The notes under the pieces: model-generated
Databases searched by the model: none
The model's input: only the letters and a program-made list of their open reading frames with translations
Told to the model about the DNA's origin: nothing
In this document: positions 9,372 through 17,799 of the stretch, piece by piece
Numbering within the stretch: the first letter of the stretch is position 1
How the letters are laid out: every line of letters starts with the position of its first letter
Source of the DNA: UBA11574 sp963752565
GTDB taxonomy: Bacteria > Desulfobacterota > Desulfobacteria > Desulfobacterales > UBA11574
Reading direction: 5' to 3'
NCBI GenBank assembly: GCA_963752565.1
Contig: CAVVZC010000003.1
Span: 744,001 to 808,000, forward strand
DNA: 64,000 nt
Position numbers and translations under genes: made by a program

Positions 9372-9827
9372 ATGAAAGAGATGAAAGTATTGTTGGTAGA
9401 CGATGAAGAGGAATTCGTAAAAGCTTTAGCTGAACGAATGAAGATGCGGGATGTGGATTCGGATGTGGCACTTAGCGGGGAAGAGGCGATTAAAACCATG
9501 GACGAGGATCTTCCGGATGTCATGGTTTTGACCTGAAAATGCCCGGCATGGACGGGATGGAGGTTTTGAAGGCGTGCCAAAAAGGCGTATCCCGGCGTTC
9601 AGATCATTATGCTCACCGGACATGGGTCTGAAAAAGACGAAAAAGAGGCTCGACGTCTGGGTGTTTTCGAGTATCTTCAGAAAGCCGGTTCCATCGAAAA
9701 ACTCATGAAGACCATCACCGAGGCTTACAAAAGCAAATTTGAGGACGCTATGAGCGCCGCTGCTTTTGCTGAAGCCGGTGAATTCGAAACTGCGAAAGAA
9801 ATTCTCGATCGCGACAAGAAAAAATAA
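9372..9827 (+). pseudogene. Single-domain response regulator with FAEAGE tail, frameshifted
   Basis: The composite product is a receiver (MKVLLVDDEEEFVKALAERM ... MPGMDGMEVLK ... IIMLTGHGSEKDEKEARRLG) followed by a tail, SAAAFAEAGEFETAKEIL. Two breaks lie near 9530 (TTGGAC reads TTGAC, removing one G beside the phosphoacceptor) and near 9580. Apart from these the sequence is very well conserved, so errors or recent mutations are likely. A good ribosome-binding site (AAGGAG) precedes the ATG, which overlaps the preceding extended frame by ATGA. Part of the sigma-54-driven group starting at 8520. No DNA-binding domain. Confidence 0.8.
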
Positions 9828-9868
9828 CCTTCAATGCTAACAAAATTGAAGAAAGGGAGAGATATATC

Positions 9869-10423
9869 ATGCAAAAACAGGTGGTCAAAGACATCATGAT
9901 CCCTTTGGAACGATACGCCACCATCCATAAGGATCGTCTTTTGATAGACGCGATTGATGCGCTGGAAAAGGCTCAGAAAGAGTTTGAAGAATCGCCTTAT
10001 GTGCATCGGGCAGTTTTGGCCTATGATGACAACAAAAAGGTTGTCGGTAAATTAAGCCAATGGGATGTCATCAAATGTCTTGAGCCCAAGTATGAAACCT
10101 TTGGGGATATACGGTCGACATCGCTTTCCGGCCTCAGCCCGGAGTTAATCAAATCCATGATGAAAAAATATAGCCTGTGGCAGGCGGATCTGGATGATAT
10201 TTGCAACCGGGTTGCCAGAAAAAAAGTAAAGGACGTAATGTACAGACCCACGGAAGACGAAAAAATCGATGCGGATGCGACGATGGGTGAGGCACTGCAT
10301 AGTTTTATTATCGGTCATCATCAGTCTCTTCTTGTCACAAAAGAATCGGAGATCGTCGGCATTTTGAGACTCACGGATGTGTTCAAATTGCTTTGTGAAA
10401 GAGTGAAAAAATGCAGAATTTAA
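9869..10423 (+). CDS. Tandem CBS-domain protein
   Basis: 184 residues with two CBS motifs. The first includes VKDIMIPLERYATIHKDRLL and VVGKLSQWDVIKCL; the second includes VKDVMYRPTEDEKIDADATM and IVGILRLTDVFKLL. A helical insert separates them. CBS pairs bind adenine nucleotides and usually control an attached or neighbouring enzyme or transporter. It lies 13 bp before the DASS symporter, so it may gate that transporter according to energy charge (inference). Ribosome-binding site AAAGGGAGAG upstream. Confidence 0.88.
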   Translation: MQKQVVKDIMIPLERYATIHKDRLLIDAIDALEKAQKEFEESPYVHRAVLAYDDNKKVVGKLSQWDVIKCLEPKYETFGDIRSTSLSGLSPELIKSMMKKYSLWQADLDDICNRVARKKVKDVMYRPTEDEKIDADATMGEALHSFIIGHHQSLLVTKESEIVGILRLTDVFKLLCERVKKCRI

Positions 10424-10436
10424 CGGAGGATCGTCA

Positions 10437-12050
10437 ATGGAACATGACAACATGGAAACGGATAAATCAAAAAAACCAGGACTGCTTTCAAACAAAATGC
10501 TCTGGCTAATTGTTGGAGCAGCCTGTTTTGGGATCATCGGGTTTATTATTCCAACACCTCAGAGTTTGGTTGAACTGGTGGAAAAACAGAAAATTGCGGA
10601 AAGGCTCATCGAATGGCATATCGCCCGTGATATTGCCCACGCGGCATGGAAGGCGAAGCTCGTTCTGGCCATGATCCCCATGGCTGTCATATATTTTGCA
10701 ACCGAGGCGCTTCCCATCGGCCTGGTGGGCATCTTGATGCCGTTGTTTGCGTATTTTTTCAAACTATTGCCCATGAAGATGATCGGACAAACCTTTGCCG
10801 GTGATGCACCGCTGTTTCTTTTGGGCGTTTTGGCCATGGGGGTGACAGTGATCGGCGTGGGATTGCATAAACGACTCGCCACGTGGATACTCGGATGGAC
10901 CAAAGGTTTTGTGGTGCCCATTGTCGTCTTGTGTGTTTCCATGTCCGTCTTGGGATCATTTATATCCGCCCATGCCATGGCGGCCTTTATGGCGCCGGTG
11001 ATGGCGGCTGTTTACATGGGAGCGGTTTCGGCCAAAAACAATCAGGGCGTCATCGAGCATGATCCGCAACTGGCCAAGCTTTTGATGTTTGCCCTTTGTT
11101 TTGCCTTGAATGTCGGCGGTGTGGGATCACCCGCAGCCGGCGGTCGAAACGTCATCATGATGGGATTCTGGTCCGATTACAATGTGCCCATGAGTTTCGG
11201 CCGGTGGATGATGTACGGTCTTCCGCTGACCCCGGTGCTGGGCCTGGCAGTGGCTGGATATATGTTATTTGTATTTAGAAAGGTCAAAACAAAAGACCTC
11301 ACTCCCGGTCTTTTGGCCATAAAGGAAGAAACGAAAAAGATGGGGAAAATGAGTTATGCCGAAAAAGTGGCGTTCGGTATGATGCTCCTGATACTCTTCC
11401 TCTGGATCGTCGGCGGGCACGATCTCGGCCTTGGGGGGCCGGCCTTGCTCGCCCTGGTCATTCCGGTTGTGTTTAAAATTGCGGATTGGAGAAAAATTTT
11501 AGGCGGCATATCCTGGGATGCCTGGTTTATGTATTGCGGAGCCCTTACCCTTGGCGCACTATTAAAGGAGACGGGTGCGGCCCTGTGGCTGGCTCAGCTT
11601 TTTCTAGGCGGCTTGGACGCGATAGGTTGCGGGAAAGGCTTGGGCCTCTGGATTGGAATGAGTTCTTTTTCAGGCCTGATGACCAACTTTATGTCCGACG
11701 CAGGGACCACCGCGCTTTTAGGACCCATCGCTGTCCCAATGGGTATTATGAGCGGTGTTCAAGGTGAGCCCTGGGCCATCGGACTTGCCACGGCCTTTGC
11801 CACGTCTTTTGCCCATTTTCTGATCGTGGGAACTCCGAACAATGCCATTGTTTACGGTCTCGGCGTTTATCCGGATACCGGTCAACGAATGATCAGTCCC
11901 ATCGACTTTGTCAAATACGGGTTTATTCTCTGGATCATTTGCCTTGTTATCACATGGGTATTGGGTTTTATGGTGCTTTATAATGTGGTAGGATTTCCGG
12001 AAGGGATTACCGAGACGGCAAAGGCGGTCCTTATGAGCAATGCGCATTAA
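10437..12050 (+). CDS. DASS/SLC13-family sodium:anion symporter
   Basis: 537 residues, polytopic inner-membrane protein with about 11-12 hydrophobic segments. The family hallmarks are present: a substrate/Na-binding hairpin region NVGGVGSPAAGGRNVIMM near 225, a second repeat with NFMSDAGTTALLGPIA near 420 and GTPNNAIVYGLG near 465. Members carry dicarboxylates, citrate or sulfate with sodium; the substrate cannot be told from sequence. It has an N-terminal cytoplasmic tail and a periplasmic loop rich in charged residues (about 40-75). Its neighbours (receivers, CBS protein) suggest uptake under two-component and nucleotide control. In a sulfate reducer, organic acid or sulfate uptake are the obvious options. 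Confidence 0.88.
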   Translation: MEHDNMETDKSKKPGLLSNKMLWLIVGAACFGIIGFIIPTPQSLVELVEKQKIAERLIEWHIARDIAHAAWKAKLVLAMIPMAVIYFATEALPIGLVGILMPLFAYFFKLLPMKMIGQTFAGDAPLFLLGVLAMGVTVIGVGLHKRLATWILGWTKGFVVPIVVLCVSMSVLGSFISAHAMAAFMAPVMAAVYMGAVSAKNNQGVIEHDPQLAKLLMFALCFALNVGGVGSPAAGGRNVIMMGFWSDYNVPMSFGRWMMYGLPLTPVLGLAVAGYMLFVFRKVKTKDLTPGLLAIKEETKKMGKMSYAEKVAFGMMLLILFLWIVGGHDLGLGGPALLALVIPVVFKIADWRKILGGISWDAWFMYCGALTLGALLKETGAALWLAQLFLGGLDAIGCGKGLGLWIGMSSFSGLMTNFMSDAGTTALLGPIAVPMGIMSGVQGEPWAIGLATAFATSFAHFLIVGTPNNAIVYGLGVYPDTGQRMISPIDFVKYGFILWIICLVITWVLGFMVLYNVVGFPEGITETAKAVLMSNAH

Positions 12051-12072
12051 TTATCAAGATCAGGGGGTATTT

Positions 12073-12513
12073 ATGAAAATAAGAATACTTTTAGTGGATG
12101 ATGAAAAAGAATTTGTAGAGACACTGGCTGAGCGACTTAGGACCAGAGGCTTTCATGTTACGGAAGCCTTCAGCGGGGACGAGGCTCTCGAGAAGTTGAA
12201 AGAATACAATTTTGATGTGACCATTTTGGACGTTCAGATGCCGGGGATGGATGGCATTGAGGCATTAGGGGTGATAAAGAAACTGAAACCGTTGACGGAA
12301 GTTTTGATGCTCACGGGCCACGGAACCATTGAAACTGCCATTGAAGGCATGAAGATCGGAGCATATGATTTCCTGATAAAGCCATGCAAAATGGACGTTT
12401 TGTTGGAGAAAATCAACGGAGCGTACGAACGAAAAACGGAGCATGAAGAACGGATTCAAAAAGCGATGGTGGACAAACTGTCAACATCGCCTATGAGCGT
12501 TTTTGAAAAATGA
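12073..12513 (+). CDS. Single-domain response regulator
   Basis: 146 residues from the ATG at 12073, which has the ribosome-binding site CAGGGGG. The receiver is complete: ILLVDDEKEF, TILDVQMPGMDG, MLTGHG, LIKPCK. A helical tail of about 25 residues follows but lacks the FAEAGE motif. It starts 22 bp after the symporter and ends the cluster. It probably receives phosphate from one of the kinases at 5585 or 7729. Confidence 0.9.
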   Translation: MKIRILLVDDEKEFVETLAERLRTRGFHVTEAFSGDEALEKLKEYNFDVTILDVQMPGMDGIEALGVIKKLKPLTEVLMLTGHGTIETAIEGMKIGAYDFLIKPCKMDVLLEKINGAYERKTEHEERIQKAMVDKLSTSPMSVFEK

Positions 12514-12557
12514 TCTGGCAATACTTGAAATGATATAACAGCGTCAAGTTAGAGGAA

Positions 12558-12581
12558 GGGGCAATTCGGTTGAATTGCCCC
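12558..12581 (+). terminator. Perfect hairpin after the transport cluster
   Basis: GGGGCAATTC and GAATTGCCCC form a perfect 10-bp stem with the loop GGTT. A C-rich tract rather than a T run follows, so classic rho-independent termination is not certain. Its position 45 bp after the last gene of the cluster supports a terminator or 3'-end stabilising role. Confidence 0.55.
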
Positions 12582-12825
12582 CCTCACCTCATCGAAAGGG
12601 AAATTGAAGCCTACCATGTTCTCTTGGACGTCGGCGTCCGTTCTTGCCAAACCTGTGGCTACACTCCCACTCTTTCTCTTTTTCTATGTATTCCAATTAA
12701 TAATTACTTCCAGCATATACTTCCGGACGGTTTGATGAAAAACAGCTAAGGATAAACACCCTCTTTTATCAAAAAATATTAATCAAAACTTATTGATATT
12801 GCAGGGTATTATATAATATTGTCTA

Positions 12826-12854
12826 TTGACAATTCATTTGATTTTTGGTATCAG
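12826..12854 (+). promoter_or_regulatory. Probable sigma-70 promoter of the GNAT gene
   Basis: TTGACA at 12826-12831, a 17-bp spacer and TATCAG at 12849-12854. Transcription would start about 50 bp before the ATG at 12914. The surrounding 400-bp gap (12514-12913) holds only this and the hairpin at 12558; I see no gene in it. Confidence 0.45.
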
Positions 12855-12913
12855 AGATTGGAAGGTTTTGAAACAACGTCCCCAAAAGTGATCAACCCGT
12901 GATGTTTTAAAAA

Positions 12914-13405
12914 ATGAAAATCAAAGTAATAGATAATTTAAAAGGAAAGACAGAACTGCTGAGTTATTTCGAAGCAGATCAAGTTGTAGCGTTAATCCGG
13001 CAAAATACTCAGGATGTCAATCAGGGAGAGTATAGTCCGGCAGATCTTGAAAGACTGATTGCCTTTGCAACGCCTGAAAAAATTCAGGAAGAGATGAAAA
13101 AAGGCTATCTGGCAATGCTATTCAATGACGAAGAAGATCTCATCGGTTGTGTCCTCGTCGTTCGAAGAGGAATTAAACTTGTCATAAAAACATTACAGGT
13201 TCAAACCATCTACTGCAGAAAAGGCTACGGCTCACTTTTATATAAGCAGTGTGAAAATATGTTCAGGCACATGGGTATGAATGAGATAGAAGTTCAAGTT
13301 CCCAAATTCCCACGCTCGGAAGCTTTCTACAGGAGCCGCGGATTTGTGAAAACCGGAAATCCAACCCCGAAAGATCTGCACTTTGCCATGTTTAAGTATA
13401 TCTGA
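12914..13405 (+). CDS. GNAT-family N-acetyltransferase
   Basis: 163 residues. The acetyl-CoA-binding loop appears as YCRKGYGSLLYKQCE near residue 100, and the C-terminal beta-bulge region as PRSEAFYRSRGFVKTG. The N-terminal part (about 1-60) is an unusual extension that may bind the substrate. The acceptor is unknown. It stands alone between a sigma-70-like promoter and the remnant of an NtrC-type regulator. No membrane segment. Confidence 0.75.
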   Translation: MKIKVIDNLKGKTELLSYFEADQVVALIRQNTQDVNQGEYSPADLERLIAFATPEKIQEEMKKGYLAMLFNDEEDLIGCVLVVRRGIKLVIKTLQVQTIYCRKGYGSLLYKQCENMFRHMGMNEIEVQVPKFPRSEAFYRSRGFVKTGNPTPKDLHFAMFKYI

Positions 13406-13529
13406 GAAATCCTCACCTAATTCAACGCCAGCCCATGGTCTCTTCCAGTTCATTGATTTTGATGATCTTAAGATCTTTATGAACACCTTCGGTGATATTT
13501 CTAATCTTCGCCTCGTTTTAGGCCGGAAA

Positions 13530-13571
13530 AACCTCCATACCTTTCGTTACCGCAAAAACATTACAAGTTGA
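13530..13571 (+). pseudogene. C-terminal HTH remnant of an NtrC-type regulator
   Basis: The frame ending at 13571 reads NLHTFRYRKNITS and matches the end of the regulator at 17796-19184 (NHHTFRYRRKKLQNK). The DNA that follows is also alike, through the enhancer and the sigma-54 promoter. So a second copy of the regulator once stood here and only its last codons are left. The residues before this point do not align clearly. Confidence 0.65.
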
Positions 13572-13692
13572 ATAAATCCCTCCCACTCAGAAGGATCTGA
13601 TCAGACCATTTGGCAATCTTTTATATTACCTCTAAAATTATTATTCCACGCAGCTACCCGCATTACATAAAACAATTTGGTTTTGTGCATTT

Positions 13693-13833
13693 TTTCGAAA
13701 TTTTTCTAAATCCAGTTTCGAAATTCTTCTAAATTAGGGCCCAACAGCGAGATTCATTGCCAACATCGACACAGTTAACCGACTGAATTAAAAAGGTTTA
13801 TATACAATATGATTCGGTGGCATACTTCATGCA
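13693..13833 (+). promoter_or_regulatory. Island enhancer-promoter site 1
   Basis: Palindrome units at 13693-13711 (TTTCGAAATTTTTCTAAAT) and 13716-13734 (TTTCGAAATTCTTCTAAAT), 23 bp apart. The sigma-54 promoter TGGCATACTTCATGCA is at 13818-13833, 102 bp from the start of the second unit. Transcription should start near 13845 and read into the tandem universal stress protein gene at 13977. No other gene is seen in 13572-13976. Confidence 0.88.
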
Positions 13834-13976
13834 AAAAGTAAATTTGTAAGAAGGTACGGTATTTTTCCTATAATAGGGTTTTAATATTCCGCCCCCTTTT
13901 TAAATTTATTAATGGGATAGCTTAGGAGCTTAGTCTTAATGTTGTCACAAAACAGTGTGAAATAAGGAGGTGACAT

Positions 13977-14930
13977 ATGTTTAAAAAAATACTGCTCGCC
14001 ACAACAGCTTCACCTAACTGTAACCATGCGGCCAAAGTGGCGTTTGATCTGCAGCTCAAATGGAAGGCGAAACTAATCGTTCTTCATGTCTTTGGCGTGC
14101 ATAGGAGTAATTATACTCCTTTTGCCAAGAAAAGCAAAACCATCAAAAAGAAAGTGATGGATGAGGAATATGCGGCCCTGATAATTGAAGAGATGAAAAA
14201 CTCCTATGCTAAGGAGTTGGAACATAACGAAAACGTTGTTCTTGAAGCCAATGTCGGGCGGGCTGATAAGGAAATCTTAAGGAAGGCGCGCGAAGAGGAT
14301 GTTGACCTAATTATCATGGGTGCCCACACGCGCGAGGAAGGCGCTGGTCCTATGCGGTTCAGGAGTGTGGTTGGAAACACAATGCAAAGGGTTGCGAAAT
14401 CCGCTCGCTGCCCAGTTATTATTATTGGCAGGCCAGGTACTACCGAATGGAAATTATTTTCAAATATTGAATCCGGATTGAAAATATTTCCAAATATTGT
14501 ATTTGGAACCGATTTTTCCAAAGCATCTGATTCGGCCTTTCTCTTTGCGTACAAATTGGCAAAAGAAGTTGGAGCCAAGCTTTACCTTTTCCATGCTTTG
14601 AATATCCATTACGGCGATGCCGGCCAGGTTCGTCAGCAGACAGAGATTGAAGAAATGATAAAGGATGCTAAAGAGAAGATTGAAAAAAGATATATATCTC
14701 AATTGGATGGTTTTGATAATTATGGAATCGAAGTTTGGGAAGGCATCCCGTACGTTGAAATTTTAAAGTTCGCTCGACAAAAGAATTGTGAACTCATTGT
14801 CTTGGCGCATCACACTAAAATAATCGAATCTTCCTTAGCGTCATTCGGTAGCACGATTGAACAAGTAGTTCTCCGCGCAACACAGCCGGTTGCAAGTGTA
14901 AATCGTCCAGACAGAATTGCTGAAATGTAA
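13977..14930 (+). CDS. Universal stress protein, tandem UspA domains
   Basis: 317 residues with two UspA folds (about 1-150 and 160-310). Domain 1 starts MFKKILLATTASPNCNHAAK and domain 2 NIVFGTDFSKASDSAFLFA. Neither has the canonical G-x2-G-x9-G-S/T nucleotide loop in clear form (domain 1 shows MGAHTREEGAGP, domain 2 LAHHTKIIESSLASFGST), so ATP binding is doubtful. It is the first gene behind island site 1 and has the ribosome-binding site AAGGAGGTG. It closely resembles the tandem protein at 51610-52597. Expected role: survival under starvation or redox stress, as for the family. Confidence 0.88.
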   Translation: MFKKILLATTASPNCNHAAKVAFDLQLKWKAKLIVLHVFGVHRSNYTPFAKKSKTIKKKVMDEEYAALIIEEMKNSYAKELEHNENVVLEANVGRADKEILRKAREEDVDLIIMGAHTREEGAGPMRFRSVVGNTMQRVAKSARCPVIIIGRPGTTEWKLFSNIESGLKIFPNIVFGTDFSKASDSAFLFAYKLAKEVGAKLYLFHALNIHYGDAGQVRQQTEIEEMIKDAKEKIEKRYISQLDGFDNYGIEVWEGIPYVEILKFARQKNCELIVLAHHTKIIESSLASFGSTIEQVVLRATQPVASVNRPDRIAEM

Positions 14931-15112
14931 TCATTGCAGAAGAACCTCGTGTCCTGAAATGAGAAAAAATTTCCGCAATAGCAAGATAATGACTAATGTT
15001 AATAGCCGGCAATAGACTCTGTAAAATCTTTGCAAAGGCGGAAAGGGGGATGTTGAAGCTGTTTCTTTTCAGTTGAAATTTGAGGTTATATTTGAAACCG
15101 AGCATTTGAAAA

Positions 15113-15208
15113 ATGTTGAAAAAGATAAGTCTGAGATCAAGGATATTAATAAATATAACTGCTCTGGTCGTCATCACGATCATGGGCGCGTTGGCGATGG
15201 TTGGGTAA
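15113..15208 (+). pseudogene. N-terminal remnant of a membrane histidine kinase
   Basis: A 31-codon frame reads MLKKISLRSRILINITALVV and then ITIMGALAMVG before a stop. This is the start of a typical deltaproteobacterial membrane sensor kinase: a short basic leader and first transmembrane helix. Nothing recognisable follows, so only the 5' end survives. The rest of the 14931-15618 gap holds no supported gene; AT-rich sequence near 15490-15520 may carry the promoter of the next kinase. Confidence 0.5.
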
Positions 15209-15618
15209 CCTCACCGGCGGGAATCGATCACAAGCAGCAAAGCTCCTTGGCCTTTCCAGGCCCACCTTACATTCCAAGATCGAAAAGTATAGTCTCAAGT
15301 TCAAAACTTCCGTTAAAGAAGACCCATCATAGTTATTGAAAAATCCTTCTAAAATGTGGGCACCTTTTCTTTAGATTATTATTTTTTTATTGCGATTCAT
15401 AGATGAATTGCACTAATATTTATTATTATGATCACAGTGCATATCATTTTGCATTGGCCATACATAAAGGTCCATTTTAAAAAAATACGGTGTGATAATA
15501 TAATATAATTTTTATTGCCTTTGAGCTGATTGAGCATGTAATTTTCCCGTTATTCTGGTTCATTATAAAAGTCAGAAAAAATCGAGTATTTTCATTAATA
15601 ATGCTCAGGAGATAGATT

Positions 15619-17799
15619 ATGAGAGAGCGTAAAATAATGTATGTTTTGATTCTGATAATGATAACAGTTTGTGTTGTTGTCGCCGGAATTAACATCTTCA
15701 TTTTGTACGGAACAGCATTTGAGCAGCAACGAGAGCGACTGATGGAGAGTGTTAAGGGTCAAGCGCGTCTGATAGAAGCAGTTGCCAGATTTAACGTTCT
15801 TCATAAAGCAAAATGGCACCCTCAATACGGAGATCCGGCAGACGCAACGCTGGTTGAAATCATAGACGCGCATGAGCATTATGTGGGATTTGGAAAGACA
15901 GGAGAGTTTATGCTCGCCCGTCGCGATGGAGATAATATTTCTTTTTTATTGAATAACAGGCATGCCAGTTTCGAAAAACCACAGCAGATGCGGTTCGACT
16001 CGAATCTTGCCGAACCGACGCGTTTGGCGCTATCAGGAAAATCCGGAACAGTGGTTGGTCTTGATTATCGTGGGATGACTGTGGTTGCAGCATATGAACC
16101 CGTGGCACACTTGAACTTGGGTATAGTGGCAAAAATTGACTTGTCTGAGATTCGGGCGCCGTTTGCGAGAGCTGGGATAATAACTGGAGTATTATCAGTT
16201 TTGACTGTTGTAGTGTCGGTGTTATTGTTCCTCCGCATTAGCAACCCGATTATTAGAATTTTGGAGGACCGAACTTTCGAATTTGAGAAAATGAATGAGA
16301 AATTGATACAGGAGATAGGAGATCACAAACGATCGCAGATGGACTTACATGAAGCAAAAGACCTGCTTTCCAATACGTTTGACGCCCTCCAAGACTCGGT
16401 GATGGTCATCGATAAAGATTTTCGGGTTAGAATGTCGAATTGGAAAAGCCATGATTACATTTCAGAAAAAGATCGTCAGGGCCGTCCTTATTGTTATGAG
16501 GTGTTTTTGAACCGCAATAAACCCTGTAACCCCTGCCACAACATGGAGGTGTTTGCTACCGGTGAAATAAAGCAGTTTGAGAATATAAATCCCATTGATG
16601 GAAAGATCAGGGATATACGCGTGCTTCCGATGTTTGATGATGAAGGCAAGGTTATCTCGGTGATCGAACACCTCCGTGATATCACCGATCTCAAGCGATC
16701 AGAGAGGGCGTTGGTGGAAAGCGAACAGCGCTTCCGTGATCTGGTTGAAAATTCACTTATTGGAATATCCATTATTCAAAATAATCAAATTATCTATCAA
16801 AATCCCGAACAGGAGAAACTTATTGGTCCTCTACCACGGGAGCCTAAATTTGCAGATCTTGAAAACATTCATCCAGATGACGCTGAAAAGTTAAGACAAT
16901 TTCACCAGGCCGTCAATTCAGGCCAAGTTCAGACACAGGATACAGATTTTAGGTTCTATCTCCCGGATAATACCAACAACACACTTGTCAAAAAATGGGT
17001 CCAATGTCGTGCAAGTATCATAGAATATCAAGGAGAAGAAGCGATGTTGGTCAATATGATGGATATTTCCCGGTCTAAGGAGATGGAGAGGCTTTTAAGA
17101 ATTCAAGACAAGATGTCTTCTCTGGGGCGTGTGGCTGCCGGTATTGCCCATGAAATAAGAAACCCGCTTTCCGGCATTAATATCTACTTAAACACCCTTG
17201 AGAAGATCTATGATAAAAGGGAAAACTTGGAAAAAGTAAAGGGGATTTTAGAAAAGATCCAATCAGCCTCAATTAAGATTGAGTCTGTGATCAGGAGGGT
17301 CATGGATTTTTCAAAACCCGGTGAGCCAAAGTTTGTTTTAACAGACATAAATAAATCCATTAAGGAAGCCGTTAATCTTTCCGAGGTTACTTTGCGTAAG
17401 AAAGGGATTAAGATAGAAAAAGCTCTGGCTTCGGATTTGCCACTGTGTCAAGCCGATCCAAACATGATCGAACAGGTAATTTTAAATCTGATCAACAATG
17501 CCACTGAAGCCATGCAGGATATGAGGAAAGGAAAAAAAATAGAGATAACCTCATCTATAGGAAATGATTGTATTCTCATGATGGTTTCCGATTCTGGTCC
17601 CGGGGTGCCTTTAGCCATGAAAGATCAACTATTTGATCCCTTTTATTCCACCAAGAGCAGCGGTACAGGAATCGGCCTAAGTATCACCCACAGAATTGTC
17701 ACAGATCATGGTGGTTCTATGGATATCTCAGAAAGTAGATGGGGCGGAGCTGAATTCAGGATTGAATTGCCCATAAAGAAAGGAATAGGCGACTCATGA
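15619..17799 (+). CDS. Membrane sensor histidine kinase with two PAS domains
   Basis: 726 residues. TM1 (about 8-30, MYVLILIMITVCVVVAGINI), an extracytoplasmic sensor (about 31-185), TM2 (about 188-210, ITGVLSVLTVVVSVLLFLRI), a HAMP-like linker, PAS 1 (about 250-365), PAS 2 (about 370-490), HisKA with GIAHEIRNPLSGINIY near 511, and HATPase with the DSGPGVP and GTGIGLSITH boxes. PAS 1 contains CNPCHNME, a CxxCH motif that could hold a metal or react to redox change. The stop overlaps the ATG of the NtrC-type regulator (ATGA), so the two form a cognate pair. This is the best candidate input for the island regulon. Confidence 0.92.
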   Translation: MRERKIMYVLILIMITVCVVVAGINIFILYGTAFEQQRERLMESVKGQARLIEAVARFNVLHKAKWHPQYGDPADATLVEIIDAHEHYVGFGKTGEFMLARRDGDNISFLLNNRHASFEKPQQMRFDSNLAEPTRLALSGKSGTVVGLDYRGMTVVAAYEPVAHLNLGIVAKIDLSEIRAPFARAGIITGVLSVLTVVVSVLLFLRISNPIIRILEDRTFEFEKMNEKLIQEIGDHKRSQMDLHEAKDLLSNTFDALQDSVMVIDKDFRVRMSNWKSHDYISEKDRQGRPYCYEVFLNRNKPCNPCHNMEVFATGEIKQFENINPIDGKIRDIRVLPMFDDEGKVISVIEHLRDITDLKRSERALVESEQRFRDLVENSLIGISIIQNNQIIYQNPEQEKLIGPLPREPKFADLENIHPDDAEKLRQFHQAVNSGQVQTQDTDFRFYLPDNTNNTLVKKWVQCRASIIEYQGEEAMLVNMMDISRSKEMERLLRIQDKMSSLGRVAAGIAHEIRNPLSGINIYLNTLEKIYDKRENLEKVKGILEKIQSASIKIESVIRRVMDFSKPGEPKFVLTDINKSIKEAVNLSEVTLRKKGIKIEKALASDLPLCQADPNMIEQVILNLINNATEAMQDMRKGKKIEITSSIGNDCILMMVSDSGPGVPLAMKDQLFDPFYSTKSSGTGIGLSITHRIVTDHGGSMDISESRWGGAEFRIELPIKKGIGDS

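Larger units (their letters stand above)
13530..13870 (+). repeat. Duplicated regulator-end plus control region, copy 1 (with 19140-19500)
   Basis: The stretch from the last codons of the regulator, through AGATCTGATCA-like sequence, the double enhancer and the promoter, to the leader GTAAGAAG aligns with 19140-19500 along its length. Conservation is strongest in the enhancer (both copies share the variant GTTTCGAAATTCTTCTAAAT) and in the promoter GCATACTTCATGCAAA. This shows how the control cassette has spread. Confidence 0.7.

Noticed and set aside
13383..13571. 62-residue frame as a complete gene
   Set aside because: Only its last codons have a homologue (the regulator C-terminus); the beginning overlaps the GNAT gene and looks random.
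15073..15339. 88-residue plus-strand frame
   Set aside because: Its composition is not protein-like and another frame of the same DNA encodes the histidine-kinase start MLKKISLRSRILIN, so it is a shadow.
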